Of a stretch of 64,000 bases of DNA, positions 1 to 10,634 are shown piece by piece. Below the pieces are notes generated by a model. That model saw only the letters and a list, made by a program, of their open reading frames with translations. It had not been told where the DNA came from and made no database searches. The stretch comes from Spinacia oleracea. Its lineage: Eukaryota; Streptophyta; Magnoliopsida; Caryophyllales; Amaranthaceae. Position 1 is the first letter of the stretch; every line of letters begins with the position of its first letter. The DNA is taken from positions 113,371,157-113,435,156 of the forward strand of contig NC_079492.1 in NCBI RefSeq assembly GCF_020520425.1, given 5' to 3'. Position numbers and translations under genes: made by a program.

Positions 1-1110
1 TTATTGATCCTCTGCGAAGACACACCAGGACATACTTGACCATCAAGCCATAAAGTCAAGTAGATGGCCAATTAGCTATTGACTTTCAACTTGAGTTTAA
101 TTAGTTGTACTCCATAACTTGTAAGCACAATTAAGTTATGATGATTTCTAATATAAGATGTATCGCACATCACGAGGATCAACTGCTACAAATATGAGAA
201 TATTGCATCAAGGCTAAGACATGGGTTGCAAGATGAAAATGCAAATGGGCATAAGATATTCATGTTGACTTCCGCAAATGATTAACAAAATCAAGGGAGA
301 CAAGTAATAGCTGGTTTCCCACAAGTTTCTAAGTACTGCATTGGTAAGATAATGCGCACTAACCTGGTAACAGAATGTCAGGCACAGGACTCTTCGAAGT
401 TACACGGTCTAGCATTCCCATATCTCCAACATAGCAAATGCATCATGATCAAACCACGGGGCTGTTAATGCTAACATCCACAATATCAGCACAGATACTC
501 AATTACTCATGACATACATGCTAAAGATGTAATAATAGCTTAAGAGTTTCAGATCAACCAACAGAATAGAGATGACTCAATTGAGATTTCCATCAGCAAA
601 CATCAACTAAGTATTTTCCTACCTCTTCTGTAACCCCCATTTTTCTGCATAAAAATTCACAGCTTGGATGTTAGAAGTAATACCCTGACAGCAAATTACA
701 GCAACTCCATGACAGTACAACAGGCAGTAATATGCAAGTAGGACTGAAGTAGAAAGTGCAATTACATAATCAAATGGATTCAATTATACACCACTGTAAA
801 TGACTCATCAGAAATTGTTTTGCCAAAATAAGCAATCGACAGAATGAAATTTTGGCTTTCACACAAGGTAAAGTAATACATAAGGCCAAATTACACATTT
901 ATACACCCCAGTGTTAAAACTACCGGAACACCAAAATTTTACACTCCGACGTAAGAAACCTACTCACCAGTCACCAAAATTTTTGAAAGAGACCTATGAT
1001 TTCAATCGACATTTCCATAAATTGATACATTTTTCTAAACCAATACAAACTTGTTTACACTGTTCTACAACAAACAACAACATTTTTGCTCATCAACTAG
1101 CCAACAGCTT
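1..1110. other. Noncoding 3' flank of the EXO70B1-type gene
   Basis: AT-rich stretch with no open frame resembling a protein and no clear transposon termini. The part next to 1110 is presumably the 3' untranslated region of the minus-strand EXO70 gene. The short open frames near 911-1341 are reverse-strand shadows of the end of that gene. Confidence 0.6.
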
Positions 1111-3003
1111 TCATCTTCTTCCACCATTACTATTACCCCGAAACAGATCATTGTTAATCTGAGCCTCAACATCCTCAACACTGTATTTGATATGCTTCTC
1201 CGGGTTCCTTCCAGCTTCAGGAGAGTTCTGGAACCTTCCAATGAAGTTCCGATAAGCAGGCAACAGATTTTGAGTAACAGAGGTCTTCAGTTCATCCCTC
1301 AAGTGATCATCAAACACGACCCACATAGATTGTACCTTTAATATCTCCTCAAAGTAAGCATTGAACATCCTAAACCTCTCCTTCAAAGGCCTCGAATTCA
1401 ACCCCCCATTAACATTACTTCCACCGCCATTCTCCACCTTCAACACCCCAACCACCTTATTCCAAGTACTCCTCTGATAATTAACATGAAACTGCCTAAC
1501 TTTCACATTATGTTTCCTAATCCAATCATCTCCTAACAAAAATCCAAGCTCACTATCCTTCACTTTCTGGACAATGTACCTCCCATTATTCATCATAAAC
1601 ACAGAGCTCAAAGCAGGATCCTTATAAACCTTTGATTTTGCCTCCAAATTACTCTCTAATAACTCCATAATCCACGCCATTTGGACTGACAATGAGCTCA
1701 TTCCCGACATCCCTCGCTCCCTCTCCTCCTCAAACACCTGTTCCAGCGTCTGTTGCGATTTACACGCAGCACGAAGGTAATTCATCACATACCTAGTTAT
1801 TGGATGAAGCCCGCCACCAGGTACTGGAACCTTTGCCGGGTCACGCCGAATCAAATTCTCCAATTCCATAAATATTCCTCGGATTGCTTCCCCAAGCCTC
1901 TTCCAAATGGTTATGGCTTCATTCCTCAGAAAAACACAGTACTGATCAGAGAACAAAATCTCGAATTCCGGAATCAAATCCCTCAGAGTCTCATAAATAT
2001 CGAGCACCTTAAACAGTCTCTCCGGTGAACGACTCGAAATCCCAATCGCATCGGCGAAATTCAACAGCTGAATCGTCGAACCACGGCAAACCTCCATGAA
2101 AGCGAAATCCGAAGTCGACGGAAATCCGAAGAAAATGCGATCACAGAGGCGTCTCTCGGAAGGAAATAAAATTCGGAGAGAGAAAACCGCCGATTTACAC
2201 CACCGTTCGATCTCATCCTCAAGCTCCGGCCATGGGAGCTTCTGGACTTCATCGGCGCTCAATTTCTGTAACCCTAACCTTGACAAACTCTCCTCGAGAA
2301 ATTCCCGCCGACAAGCGCTGTAAACGTGTGAACACTCCCTGCCGTACTCCACCGCCACCATACGCCTCGCAATTTCATGGAGGTCGCTAATCGTCGCCGC
2401 CGGTAAAGCGTCGATAATGATGTTGAAATCAGTTACAGGATGAGCCACCGGAATCTCACCTCCTCCGTCGTCTTCTACGCCGTCGGAGTCTGAATCAGAC
2501 GAGTCCCGAGTGGAGTCAAACGAGTCAGCACCCCGCTGAACCAGACCGCGAAACTCCTCCTCCAGCTTAAAAATGGCCGACTGAAGCAGCTCCTCAGCGC
2601 GATCCAACGTGACAGCAAGCGCCTTATTGTCGCGCGCAAGAGGAGTAAAGTCGCGTATAGTGGCGATCAACTCGTCGAGTAGTTCAAGGAAGGCGGAGGA
2701 GTCGGCAGGGTCAAACCATAGAGGACGGTCAAAGGAGAGAGATTGAGAGATCTGACGGTCAAGCGAAGTAATACATTCCTCCAAAGTAGCAACCGCGGAG
2801 GATGGTTTGTCAGCGGAGTTAGGGCGGTCCGGTAACATATTATCGGAAGACGGCGAAAGTTTGTCGCGTGAGAAACGTCCGTCAAAAGTGGAGAAAATGT
2901 TGATAATGTCGTCGGTCATAGAATTGGAATGACCGAGTGATTTGGCAATTTGTCGTGCGACGGCTAGTAATTTCTCTTCTCCGTTGCTGTTGTTTTCAGC
3001 CAT
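1111..3003 (-). CDS. EXO70B1: EXO70B1-type exocyst complex subunit
   Basis: Single-exon gene of 630 codons. The start is the ATG at 3003 (protein begins MAENNSNGEEKLLAVARQ) and the stop is at 1111-1113. EXO70 subunits bind membrane phosphoinositides and tether exocytic vesicles. The B1 branch in Arabidopsis is linked to autophagy-related transport to the vacuole and to immunity. The N-terminal half has a helical region and an acidic serine/aspartate-rich linker near residues 165-185. The C-terminal half (about residue 255 onward) carries the EXO70 core with conserved blocks such as CRREFLEESLSRLGLQKLS, FPSERRLCDRIFFGF, LHPITRYVMNYLRAAC and DDWIRKHNVKVRQFHVNY. Length and lack of introns match plant EXO70B1 (about 624 residues in Arabidopsis). 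No break is visible. The subfamily call rests on remembered similarity; B2 is less likely. Confidence 0.93.
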   Translation of the reverse strand: MAENNSNGEEKLLAVARQIAKSLGHSNSMTDDIINIFSTFDGRFSRDKLSPSSDNMLPDRPNSADKPSSAVATLEECITSLDRQISQSLSFDRPLWFDPADSSAFLELLDELIATIRDFTPLARDNKALAVTLDRAEELLQSAIFKLEEEFRGLVQRGADSFDSTRDSSDSDSDGVEDDGGGEIPVAHPVTDFNIIIDALPAATISDLHEIARRMVAVEYGRECSHVYSACRREFLEESLSRLGLQKLSADEVQKLPWPELEDEIERWCKSAVFSLRILFPSERRLCDRIFFGFPSTSDFAFMEVCRGSTIQLLNFADAIGISSRSPERLFKVLDIYETLRDLIPEFEILFSDQYCVFLRNEAITIWKRLGEAIRGIFMELENLIRRDPAKVPVPGGGLHPITRYVMNYLRAACKSQQTLEQVFEEERERGMSGMSSLSVQMAWIMELLESNLEAKSKVYKDPALSSVFMMNNGRYIVQKVKDSELGFLLGDDWIRKHNVKVRQFHVNYQRSTWNKVVGVLKVENGGGSNVNGGLNSRPLKERFRMFNAYFEEILKVQSMWVVFDDHLRDELKTSVTQNLLPAYRNFIGRFQNSPEAGRNPEKHIKYSVEDVEAQINNDLFRGNSNGGRR

Positions 3004-3369
3004 TTTATTAAATTTAAAATTAAAAAAAAAAAAGATTCAGACAAATTCAAAGCAGTTTTAAGTAGACTAATCTTAGTGATATAAAATGAATAATCTTTAG
3101 GGTTTGTAATTTGTGAAGAAGAAAGATGAACACAGGGAAATTGAAAGAAATAGGATGAGTAAAAGGGGAAAGTGAGAGGAAAATGAGATTGGAAAAGGAC
3201 AGTTTTTTTTCCTTGGTTTCGAGTTTTGTTTTGTTTTCCCACTGTTTTGGTATTTTTTGTTCCGACTGTTTTGCATGTCTTTGGATAATTAGACTTTAAA
3301 TTATTGATTAGTCAACATTATCTAGATGATTGAAAGTTTACATTAAATAATTTTCACTACATTTATCAA
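3004..3369 (-). promoter_or_regulatory. 5' leader and proximal promoter of the EXO70B1-type gene
   Basis: On the minus strand the bases just upstream of the ATG are pyrimidine-rich (CTCATTTTCCTCTCAC and similar), as is usual for plant 5' untranslated regions. No unambiguous TATA box is visible. An old RNase H remnant begins at about 3370, so the transposon complex starts within 400 bp of the start codon. Confidence 0.4.
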
Positions 3370-3549
3370 TTAGGGAATGGAATATTTGTTTACTGCTTTC
3401 TTTTTTGTCCCATTTAGAATGTTCTTGGCAATGTGGTCTTTGCGGCTACACAATAACACAAATGGTACGGGCTTACCGGACTCCAATGGTGGCAGAATGC
3501 AAGGCACCCCTCATGGCTGCCCGACTTGTCACGAAGTTCGGGATCCAAC
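3370..3549 (+). pseudogene. RNase H remnant of an old non-LTR element, left part
   Basis: Frameshifted remains of the RNase H (RVT_3-type) domain seen at the end of plant LINEs: GNVVFAAT in one frame, then MVAECKAPLMAARLVTKFGIQ in another. The sequence breaks off exactly at a hAT-type insertion and resumes at 32574 with NILLESNGQSVISRLSK, about 29 kb away. It ends with GATCCAAC, which reappears at 32574-32581 as the target-site duplication. A host RNase H-like gene fragment is possible, but the decay favours a transposon relic. Confidence 0.7.
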
Positions 3550-3765
3550 CAGTGGCGGAGCCAGGAATTCAACGTTGGGGGGGCGAGAAAAAAAATGGAA
3601 CTAAAAATAAAGGGGAGCGAGGAAAAAAATAAAACTAAAAAGAAATAATATGGTATAAGGAATTGAGCCCTAGATCAAGAAGTATAAATGACTTATTAAA
3701 GTAGAAATAACCATTGAGACAAGTAATATTTAGTGATATATTTTAGTATTTATTACTATATATCA
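3550..3765. mobile_element. hAT-like nonautonomous MITE, left half
   Basis: Begins CAGTGGCGGAG, the inverse (one mismatch) of CTCCGCCTCTG ending at 32573. The 8-bp sequence GATCCAAC flanks both outer ends (3542-3549 and 32574-32581). An 8-bp duplication with CAG..GGCGGA termini is typical of hAT elements. The element contains a G-run, then A-rich filler with no gene. Removing the LINE leaves an element of about 279 bp. Confidence 0.75.
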
Positions 3766-3809
3766 GAAAAAGAAAGAAACATGAGAGGCTCAAGTTTTCT
3801 AGAGAGAGA

Positions 3810-6062
3810 GTGAAAACCCTAAGTTGGTCTAGCCCCCTTCACAAGCACAAATTGATCTCTGATCTAGGTTTTGCCTTGCAAAACTCTTCGTCTTCCTCCT
3901 TGTCCTCTTTTCAGAAAGAGATTCCCCATAAAATCTCTAGACTAAGCCTTAATAGGGGTAATTATGGCTTCTTTGGCTATGGATTGGTGCCTCGTTTGTA
4001 TCGAGGACAGCGTCCACTTTTCCGACTTCCATCTTCCCTTCATCAACAAGGCATGGTTGATCCAAGGGTGGAGATCTTTGCTGAGTCACCGGATCTTGGG
4101 TATTGCAACAATAATGATGGTTCAGGTGAGTTAATTAAAGGTTTTACTCCACTAATGCAAATTCACCGTCCTAATTGGACCAATGGGGGCGATTATCCGA
4201 ATTCAGAAGTTGCAAGATTTCCTCTATTTCCAAAAATCGCCTCAGGGAAGTTTTTCTCTAAGCTTTTCTCTGCCTTTTCGATTCTTTTCTGTCATTTAAT
4301 ACTTGGTTTCGCGTTTTTCAATGCATGCAATTTGTTGGGTTGTGTTTCGTTTTAAACTGGGTGATGATTACTCTTTTGTTGCAGTTAATTTTTGGCTTTC
4401 TAGATCCTTCTGTGGCTAAGAATTGTATTATGTGTTTTAATTTTTCTTTGCAACCTTTAATCTTCCTAAGTCTTTAATTCAAGCCTATAAATAATGTCCG
4501 AATTTTTTCAGGAGATGCAAATTCACTTCTTACATCAGTTTTTTCCAAACTCTCACTGTCTTCTCTTCCTGTCTTGTGTTTAAGTGGTCTAAGCTCCCCC
4601 TCTTAGTGCAATTGTTCAGTATTCACATTAGTCTTTGGGTTTTAATGTCTAATAACCCTGTGGAGTCTAGCTATGCCTCACTTCTTAAGAAGAACCCTTC
4701 TCAATTCCCAATGAACCTAAACTTGCAAGCTTACCTAGTAATCCAGGTTCTACCAGCTTCTTCAGTCACCCCACCCATAACCCCTTTCTCCTGGGAGGTT
4801 GTAGTTCTGATTTTGATCCCAATTCCTCACCTAAGGACAGTTCACACAATAATGCACCACAGATTCCTGGTTCGAATAATGCCACCATCACCTTAGATGC
4901 CCCTAAGCTTGACCATGAGCAAATCAAACTTATGGAAGCAACCTGTCTTTTTGGGAAAGTGTGGGGGGAATTTGTGCCTCAAGCTGCTGTCTTAGGTAGG
5001 ATGAAGAGAGACTGGACTTTCATGAGGGGTGAGGCTTCCTTTAGGTTCATAGGGAATGGGTGGTTTCTCATCAAGTTTTCTAACCCTCTAGACAAGGATG
5101 AGGTGTGGGAGAGTAGGCCCTGGTTTGTGCAAGGATTAAACTTTGTGCTTCTCCCTTGGAGAGCTTCTTTCAAAGCCCAGTTTAATTCCATTACCCATGT
5201 TGATCAAAGGGTGAAGATCCCTTTCCTCCCCACTGAGTACTGGACTTGGCACTACCTTAATCAAATTGCAAGTTGTGTTGGTCAGCCCATCAATCTAGAT
5301 AAGTTTACCTCTGAGAATTGAGAGAAGGGTCAATTTGCTAGAGTGTGTCTCAAGCTCAATATAAACAAGCATGTTCCTAGGGCTATAACTCTGAACTTTG
5401 GGTATGACATCCAGGAGTATTTTTTGTCTTATGAAGGTGTCTGGGAAGTTTGCCCTCTTTGTGGTGACCCCAATCATTTTCTTAATGCTTGTCCTAAAAG
5501 ACCTCCACCTTGTCTTGAGCTGGTTGTGGCTCAATTGGACTAGGCCAAGATGTCTATGGGAGTTCCTGGGGAAAGTGGAGGGCAAGCCACTCCTTCTGAC
5601 TGGCTGGCTGTGGTGCCAAGGAGAAGAGCTAAACCTAGGAGCAACATAAGAAAGGATCATGCAAAGCCTTATCAACAACCCCCACCTGTTCATGCTAGAC
5701 CAGTGCCCTCCCCCTTTCAAGGGTCTGGTGTTGGTTTGCCTGTCATACCTCTAGCCAATAGTTTCCAGGGGTTTCAGGATTTTCAAGTGTCTACTGGTGA
5801 CACCATCACTCTAAATCCTCATGTTGTCCAACCCTATGAGGACATTCTCCCTGACTTTGACCCTTTAGAGCTTGCTTCCCAAGGTGTCAAGGATGTCCAG
5901 GGGGATGATGAGCTAGATATGGACCTGGAAATATATGATGGGGATGGCTTTGATGAAAATGATCTTGTGTTCTCTGACTGCACTCCTCCCTTGGAAGCTG
6001 AAAATTCTAAGAGAAGGAAGAGAGATGATGGTGATCTCTCCCCTTCACCTTCTGTTGGATGA
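3810..6062 (+). pseudogene. LINE ORF1: DUF4283 and CCHC zinc-knuckle RNA-binding protein, broken
   Basis: Plant L1 ORF1 proteins bind element RNA. The recognisable part starts upstream of the ATG at 4932 and continues in one frame to 6062. The DUF4283 domain (about 4932-5318) shows LFGKVWGEF, NGWFLIKFSNPLDKDEVW and the PWFVQGLNFVLLPW block. A zf-CCHC_4 knuckle follows, CPLCGDPNHFLNAC (C-x2-C-x4-H-x4-C), near 5452-5493. The tail is proline-rich, then acidic. Two in-frame stops break it: TGA at 5319-5321 and TAG at 5541-5543. A separate open stretch at 3810-4355 in the same frame has no ATG at its start and may be leader or the decayed N-terminus. Confidence 0.8.
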
Positions 6063-6859
6063 TTTGGTTGTCTAATTCTGCTACTTTTTGGATGATGGAT
6101 GTTTCTAATTATCTTTTTGACCAGTTGTTACTGGTAGTTATGCCTTTAGGGTTTAGTAGTTATATGCTTTACTTGTATCTTTGGTTAATGTTCTACTACA
6201 GGTTCTTTTATTACACCTTTTGTAAACCTGTAATTAGCATCTTAGCTTGGCATATAGCTACTGTAGTTTCTAATTGTCTCCTACAAACTTCTATTGTGCC
6301 TGATTGTAATATTAATGATATTTTGGTTCTTAATGTTATTGATCTGGGTTGGTACTGCTTAATTTTTTGTATGCCTTGGCTCCATGTTTTCTTATATTAT
6401 AAACTGTGGAACAGATCTCTTGCCTTGGTCAGGGTCATGGTATTTCTTTGGACCACTTCCTGGTTCCAACTCAAATGGAGGAACCTAGTCTTTAAGAAGC
6501 TCTTTGATTGGAATCTCTTAGTTGTGTTCAATGAGGACCTATGGTCCTTATCCTATGATGCAGTAAGAAACATTTCATGTTTCCAACCTGAGGATCCCCT
6601 TGTTTTGCTTAGCTTACACTATTCCATGTCAATTTGGTTACTCTGCATTGCTAATTGCCCAAATTTCCTACTTTTACTAAGTAGTATTTGGCTAACTAAA
6701 CCTGCCATGTCTTTTGTTCTCAGTTGGATGGTTGCTCACCCCTCCAATGACCAACCCTGGCTCTTTCACACATGGGTTTTGAACAGCTTAAACTTCTCTC
6801 CCTGGAATGGAAATGGTGTAACTTTGAACACTTTTACCGGGACAAGTATTCTTATTTAG
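6059..6859 (+). CDS. Hydrophobic 266-codon open frame between LINE ORF1 and ORF2, function unknown
   Basis: The ATG at 6059 overlaps the ORF1 stop as ATGA, and the frame stays open for 801 bp although the surrounding DNA is T-rich and the neighbouring ORFs are broken. The product would be very rich in Leu, Phe, Trp, Tyr and Val, with several stretches long enough to span a membrane (for example near residues 22-55 and 105-140). I recognise no family. It may be a real third LINE ORF, a fused cellular fragment, or a compositional accident. T-rich coding sense favours hydrophobic codons, so hydrophobicity alone is weak evidence. Confidence 0.35.
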   Translation: MIWLSNSATFWMMDVSNYLFDQLLLVVMPLGFSSYMLYLYLWLMFYYRFFYYTFCKPVISILAWHIATVVSNCLLQTSIVPDCNINDILVLNVIDLGWYCLIFCMPWLHVFLYYKLWNRSLALVRVMVFLWTTSWFQLKWRNLVFKKLFDWNLLVVFNEDLWSLSYDAVRNISCFQPEDPLVLLSLHYSMSIWLLCIANCPNFLLLLSSIWLTKPAMSFVLSWMVAHPSNDQPWLFHTWVLNSLNFSPWNGNGVTLNTFTGTSILI

Positions 6860-6987
6860 CACAGGTGTTTTGTGCATTTTCTTTTGGGCTTAGCCTCTCT
6901 ATCTTTTGTTTGTGCTAATTGGAACCGGACTTTGATCCGCATCGAACCATATGAGCTTAAGGCCTTGTGTCTTTTTAATTTTTGCTT

Positions 6988-9900
6988 ATGAAAATACTCA
7001 CTTGGAATATTCAAGGAGGTAAAAAACTCCAAGCAATTGGTGATATTAAACATTATATCACCACTTTCAAACCAGATATTTTATTTGTTCTTGAGACTAT
7101 GACATCTAATACCACAAGTAGGAATGTAATCAAAGGTTTTCGGTTTCAAAAACATATAATTATTGACCCTATTAGCCATAGAGGTGGGTTATGGGTTTGC
7201 TGGAATAATGATTCAATACTTGTCCAAAACTACACTCTAGTTGATCGATGTGCTCATCTTAATATATTGTATAAGCCAACCAATGACCATATTCTAGTAT
7301 CAGGGGCATACTTCCCAGCACAAAACATAGACAAAGACCCTTTTTGGGAATCAATGTCTACATTCTATGAAAATATTCACACCCCTTGGATTCTAGTAGG
7401 TGACTTCAATGAACTATTACAACCAACGGACAAACTTGGGGGCAACCCAGTTACTCAGAACCAATGCCAAAGATTTCCACGGTTTATCACACGCACAGAT
7501 GCTTCGTACATAGCTTGTCTGCAACAATCTTTCTCCTGGAAATCCCAATCCCACCCGGGGTTATATCAACGACTAGATCGAGCCATCGCAAGCAGTAGTT
7601 ACACAAACAAATTTCCGAATGCAACAGTCAAGTATGGTACTTTTACAAGCTCTGACCATGCCCCTATGTTTTTCGACACAAATTCGGAGGCCATAATGGT
7701 AAACAGAACTTTCAGGTTCCAAAACTCGTGGACTCTAGACGAGGAACCATCCAAAATCGTTAAAGAAAAATGGGACTCCAATATACAAGGCTCTAGGTTT
7801 TTTAGAATAAGAACCAAACTATCTAACATTAAATATAACTTAAAAATATGGGCCAAACAAAAGTTTTCGCATAAGACCATGCAACTTAAAGCAAACGCAG
7901 ATAAAATTCAAGAATTAGAAGATAAGTTAATATCACAACCTTTCAATCCTATATGGCGTAACCACCTCCTCAGAATGCTTAAACAACTAGAGAGAATCCT
8001 AATGCATAGGCAACACGCCTGGAAAAGCTCAGCAAAGAAAACCTGGCTTAACCAAGGGGACAGAAACACTAAATTCTTTCATCAAATTATGAAACATAGA
8101 GCGGAAAAAAACCACATTTACAGGCTAAAGAATGATGACAACCAATGGGAAGAGGGCCAAGAAAATGTCCAAAAAATTATGTACGAGTCTTTCAAAGAAA
8201 GGTTTAAATCTTCCGTGCAAAATAATCGAACCCTTAATTTGGAGTTCCTACCACAATTAGTAACTAATGCAGAAGGAGAAAGTCTCATCGCCCCTTTCTC
8301 AGATGATGAAGTAAAAGAAAGCTTCTTTAGTATGAATCCCTTAAAAGCACCAGGTTCAGATGGGTTTGGCCCAAAATTCTTTCAAACATACTGGAAAACA
8401 ATCGGACCTGAAGTAACAACAACAATCAAGAGCTTTTTCTCCCACGGAAAACTGCCGCCTTTCCTCAATCATACCCTAATAGCTCTCATTCCTAAAAATG
8501 ACAATCCTGAGAATCCCAACCACTTTAGACCAATAAGTCTTTGTAGTACGATTTATAAGGCTATCTCTAAACTTTTAGTTTCTAGATTAAGTCCTATTCT
8601 CCAGAATCACATAAGTCCCTTTCAGAATGCTTTCACCCCTGGTAGGTCAATTCATGACAACCTCCTTTTGGTGCAAGAAATTCTTAACGTTTTCAAAAAG
8701 TCGAAATCCAAAACTGGCTGGTGCGCCCTCAAGGGGAAAAATCCTATGATAGGATAGAATGGGACTTCCTATGGGAAGTTCTAGCCAAGATGGGATTTCC
8801 GACAACCTGGATCAAATGGGTAAAAGCAACAGTAACGACGGTCTCCTACTCTCTTAAAGTTAATAATTCGACGACTAAGGTCTTTACCCCATCTAGAGGC
8901 TTAAGACAAGGTGATCCTCTCTCGCCGTATCTCTTTATCATTTGTATGGAAGTTTTTATAATTCTGCTAAATAACGCTAGTGCTAGGTCCAACCTGGGGT
9001 TGGGCTTTAAAGTAGCACCTCAAACTGCAAGAATCCCTTGCCTAATGTTTGCAGATGACAGCCTGCTTCTCTGCAAAGCTACTAACTCTGCTTGTCATAA
9101 CCTACTTAAAGTCATTATAGACTTCTGTAAACTGCCAGGCCAACTCGTGAACTTCCATAAATCGGCTATTATTTTCTCCAAGACCATCACCCACTCAAAG
9201 AGAGACTCTCTAGCTAGCATTTTCAACATGACTAAGTCTATGTCACTAGGTAGGTACCTGGGTGCCCACTTCTCGGGTTACACACCCACTAGAGAAGACT
9301 ACCGTCGTATTATGCAAAAAAATGAAAGCCGTATAAACTCATGGCAAGCCAACTTTCTTTCAAAAGCAGGAAAAATGACTCTCATTCAGAGTAACCTTGA
9401 GGCTCTCCCAGCCTATATATGCTCCTCCTTCCTTCTTCCACAAAAGATGTGCCTCCGGCTGGACGGTGTACACCGTCAATTCTTTTGGAACCAATCCAAG
9501 TTAGGAAATGCCCTCCCTCTTATTGCTTGGAAGAAAGTCTGCCAACCTAAGGACCAGGGGGGTCTTGGTCTAAGGAGATCTTACCCCTTAAACAAAGCCT
9601 TCATCGCAAAGCTAGGTTGGAAAGTCCTGACTGACGAAAACAATTTGTGGGCTAAAATCATGCGAAAGAAATATCTCTAAAATAGCAATTTCTTTTCAGT
9701 TAAAAAGAAAACCAGAGACTCGCCTATTTGGTCCAACATTCTTAATCAACGTGAGATCCTTCGGAAGGGTATAAGGTGGAAACTAGGAAACGGGAATACC
9801 ATTAATTTTTGGAAAGACAATTGTATCGGACAATATGCTTTATTTGGTCCGGGTATCTCATCTAATCATATCATGGATGATTATACAGTGAGTTTTTTCA

Positions 9901-10634
9901 TAGATGAAACTAAAAACTGGGATATTGGGAAACTTTCGTCAGTTCTTCCACCTGAAACTGTTCAAAAAATAAGAGGAATACCAATACCAGTTAACGACCT
10001 CCAGGACATTCCTATTTGGGGCTGCACAAACTCGGGAGATTTTTCAGTAAAATCTGCAACCTGGCTTGCACACGATCTTCCCACAACTAGTGAAAAATGA
10101 AAATATAGATGGATCTGGAAGCTCAATATAGCCCCGAAACTGAAAATTTTCCTTTGGCAAATCTGTCATAAAAGTCTACCAACTAAAGAAACTCTTTTCC
10201 ATAGAAAAATAATCCCATCAAGTTGTTGTCCAAGATGTAACCAAGCTAACGAGAGCTTAGACCACCTCTTTCTCAATTGTGAACATTCAAAGAATGTTTG
10301 GAATCATAGGTTAACTAAAAACTGGTTAGATTTCTCCTTTCCTATGACAGATTTTTTTCAAATCATTAGACTACATTAGGCGGAACCAGGTAGCTTTACA
10401 AAAGTTCATTATTTTGTGTTGGACCATTTGGAAAGAACGGAATGCCTTGGTATTCTCCAATACAAAGGTCTCTCCTTGCCGCTGTTTTTTTAAAGCCCTC
10501 AATGCTTTTAAAGAATGGGAGCTCAGACTCCTCATCGATTCTCACCTAACTTAGAGGTACTCATTTCACCACTCAAACTCCTCCTTCCAACCAGCCAACC
10601 ACTTCACAACCCATCCTTGTGAGGTGGTTCCCGC
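6988..10634 (+). pseudogene. LINE ORF2: endonuclease and reverse transcriptase, broken
   Basis: The ATG at 6988 gives MKILTWNIQGG. The APE-type endonuclease keeps its key residues: N in TWNIQGG, E in FVLETMTS, D and N in VGDFNELL, RLDRA, and SDH in SSDHAPMFF. The reverse transcriptase follows with APGSDGFGPKFF, PKNDNPENPNHFRPISL, GLRQGDPLSPYLF and the catalytic FADDSLLL. A short deletion near 8730-8750 shifts the frame and removes the motif A region that normally carries the first catalytic aspartate. Further in-frame stops lie at 9678-9680 and 10098-10100. A zf-RVT domain (WRWIWKL-like start, FLWQICHKSLP, CCPRC, HLFLNC) sits at about 10101-10330. More frameshifts follow before the LTR insertion at 10635. 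Confidence 0.88.

Noticed and set aside
1753..2323. Plus-strand frames opposite the EXO70 gene
   Set aside because: Reverse-strand shadows of a well-supported conserved coding sequence.
6982..8757. LINE ORF2 start at the TTG at 6982
   Set aside because: A non-ATG start is unlikely in a plant. The ATG at 6988 begins the conserved MKILTWNIQGG endonuclease N-terminus.
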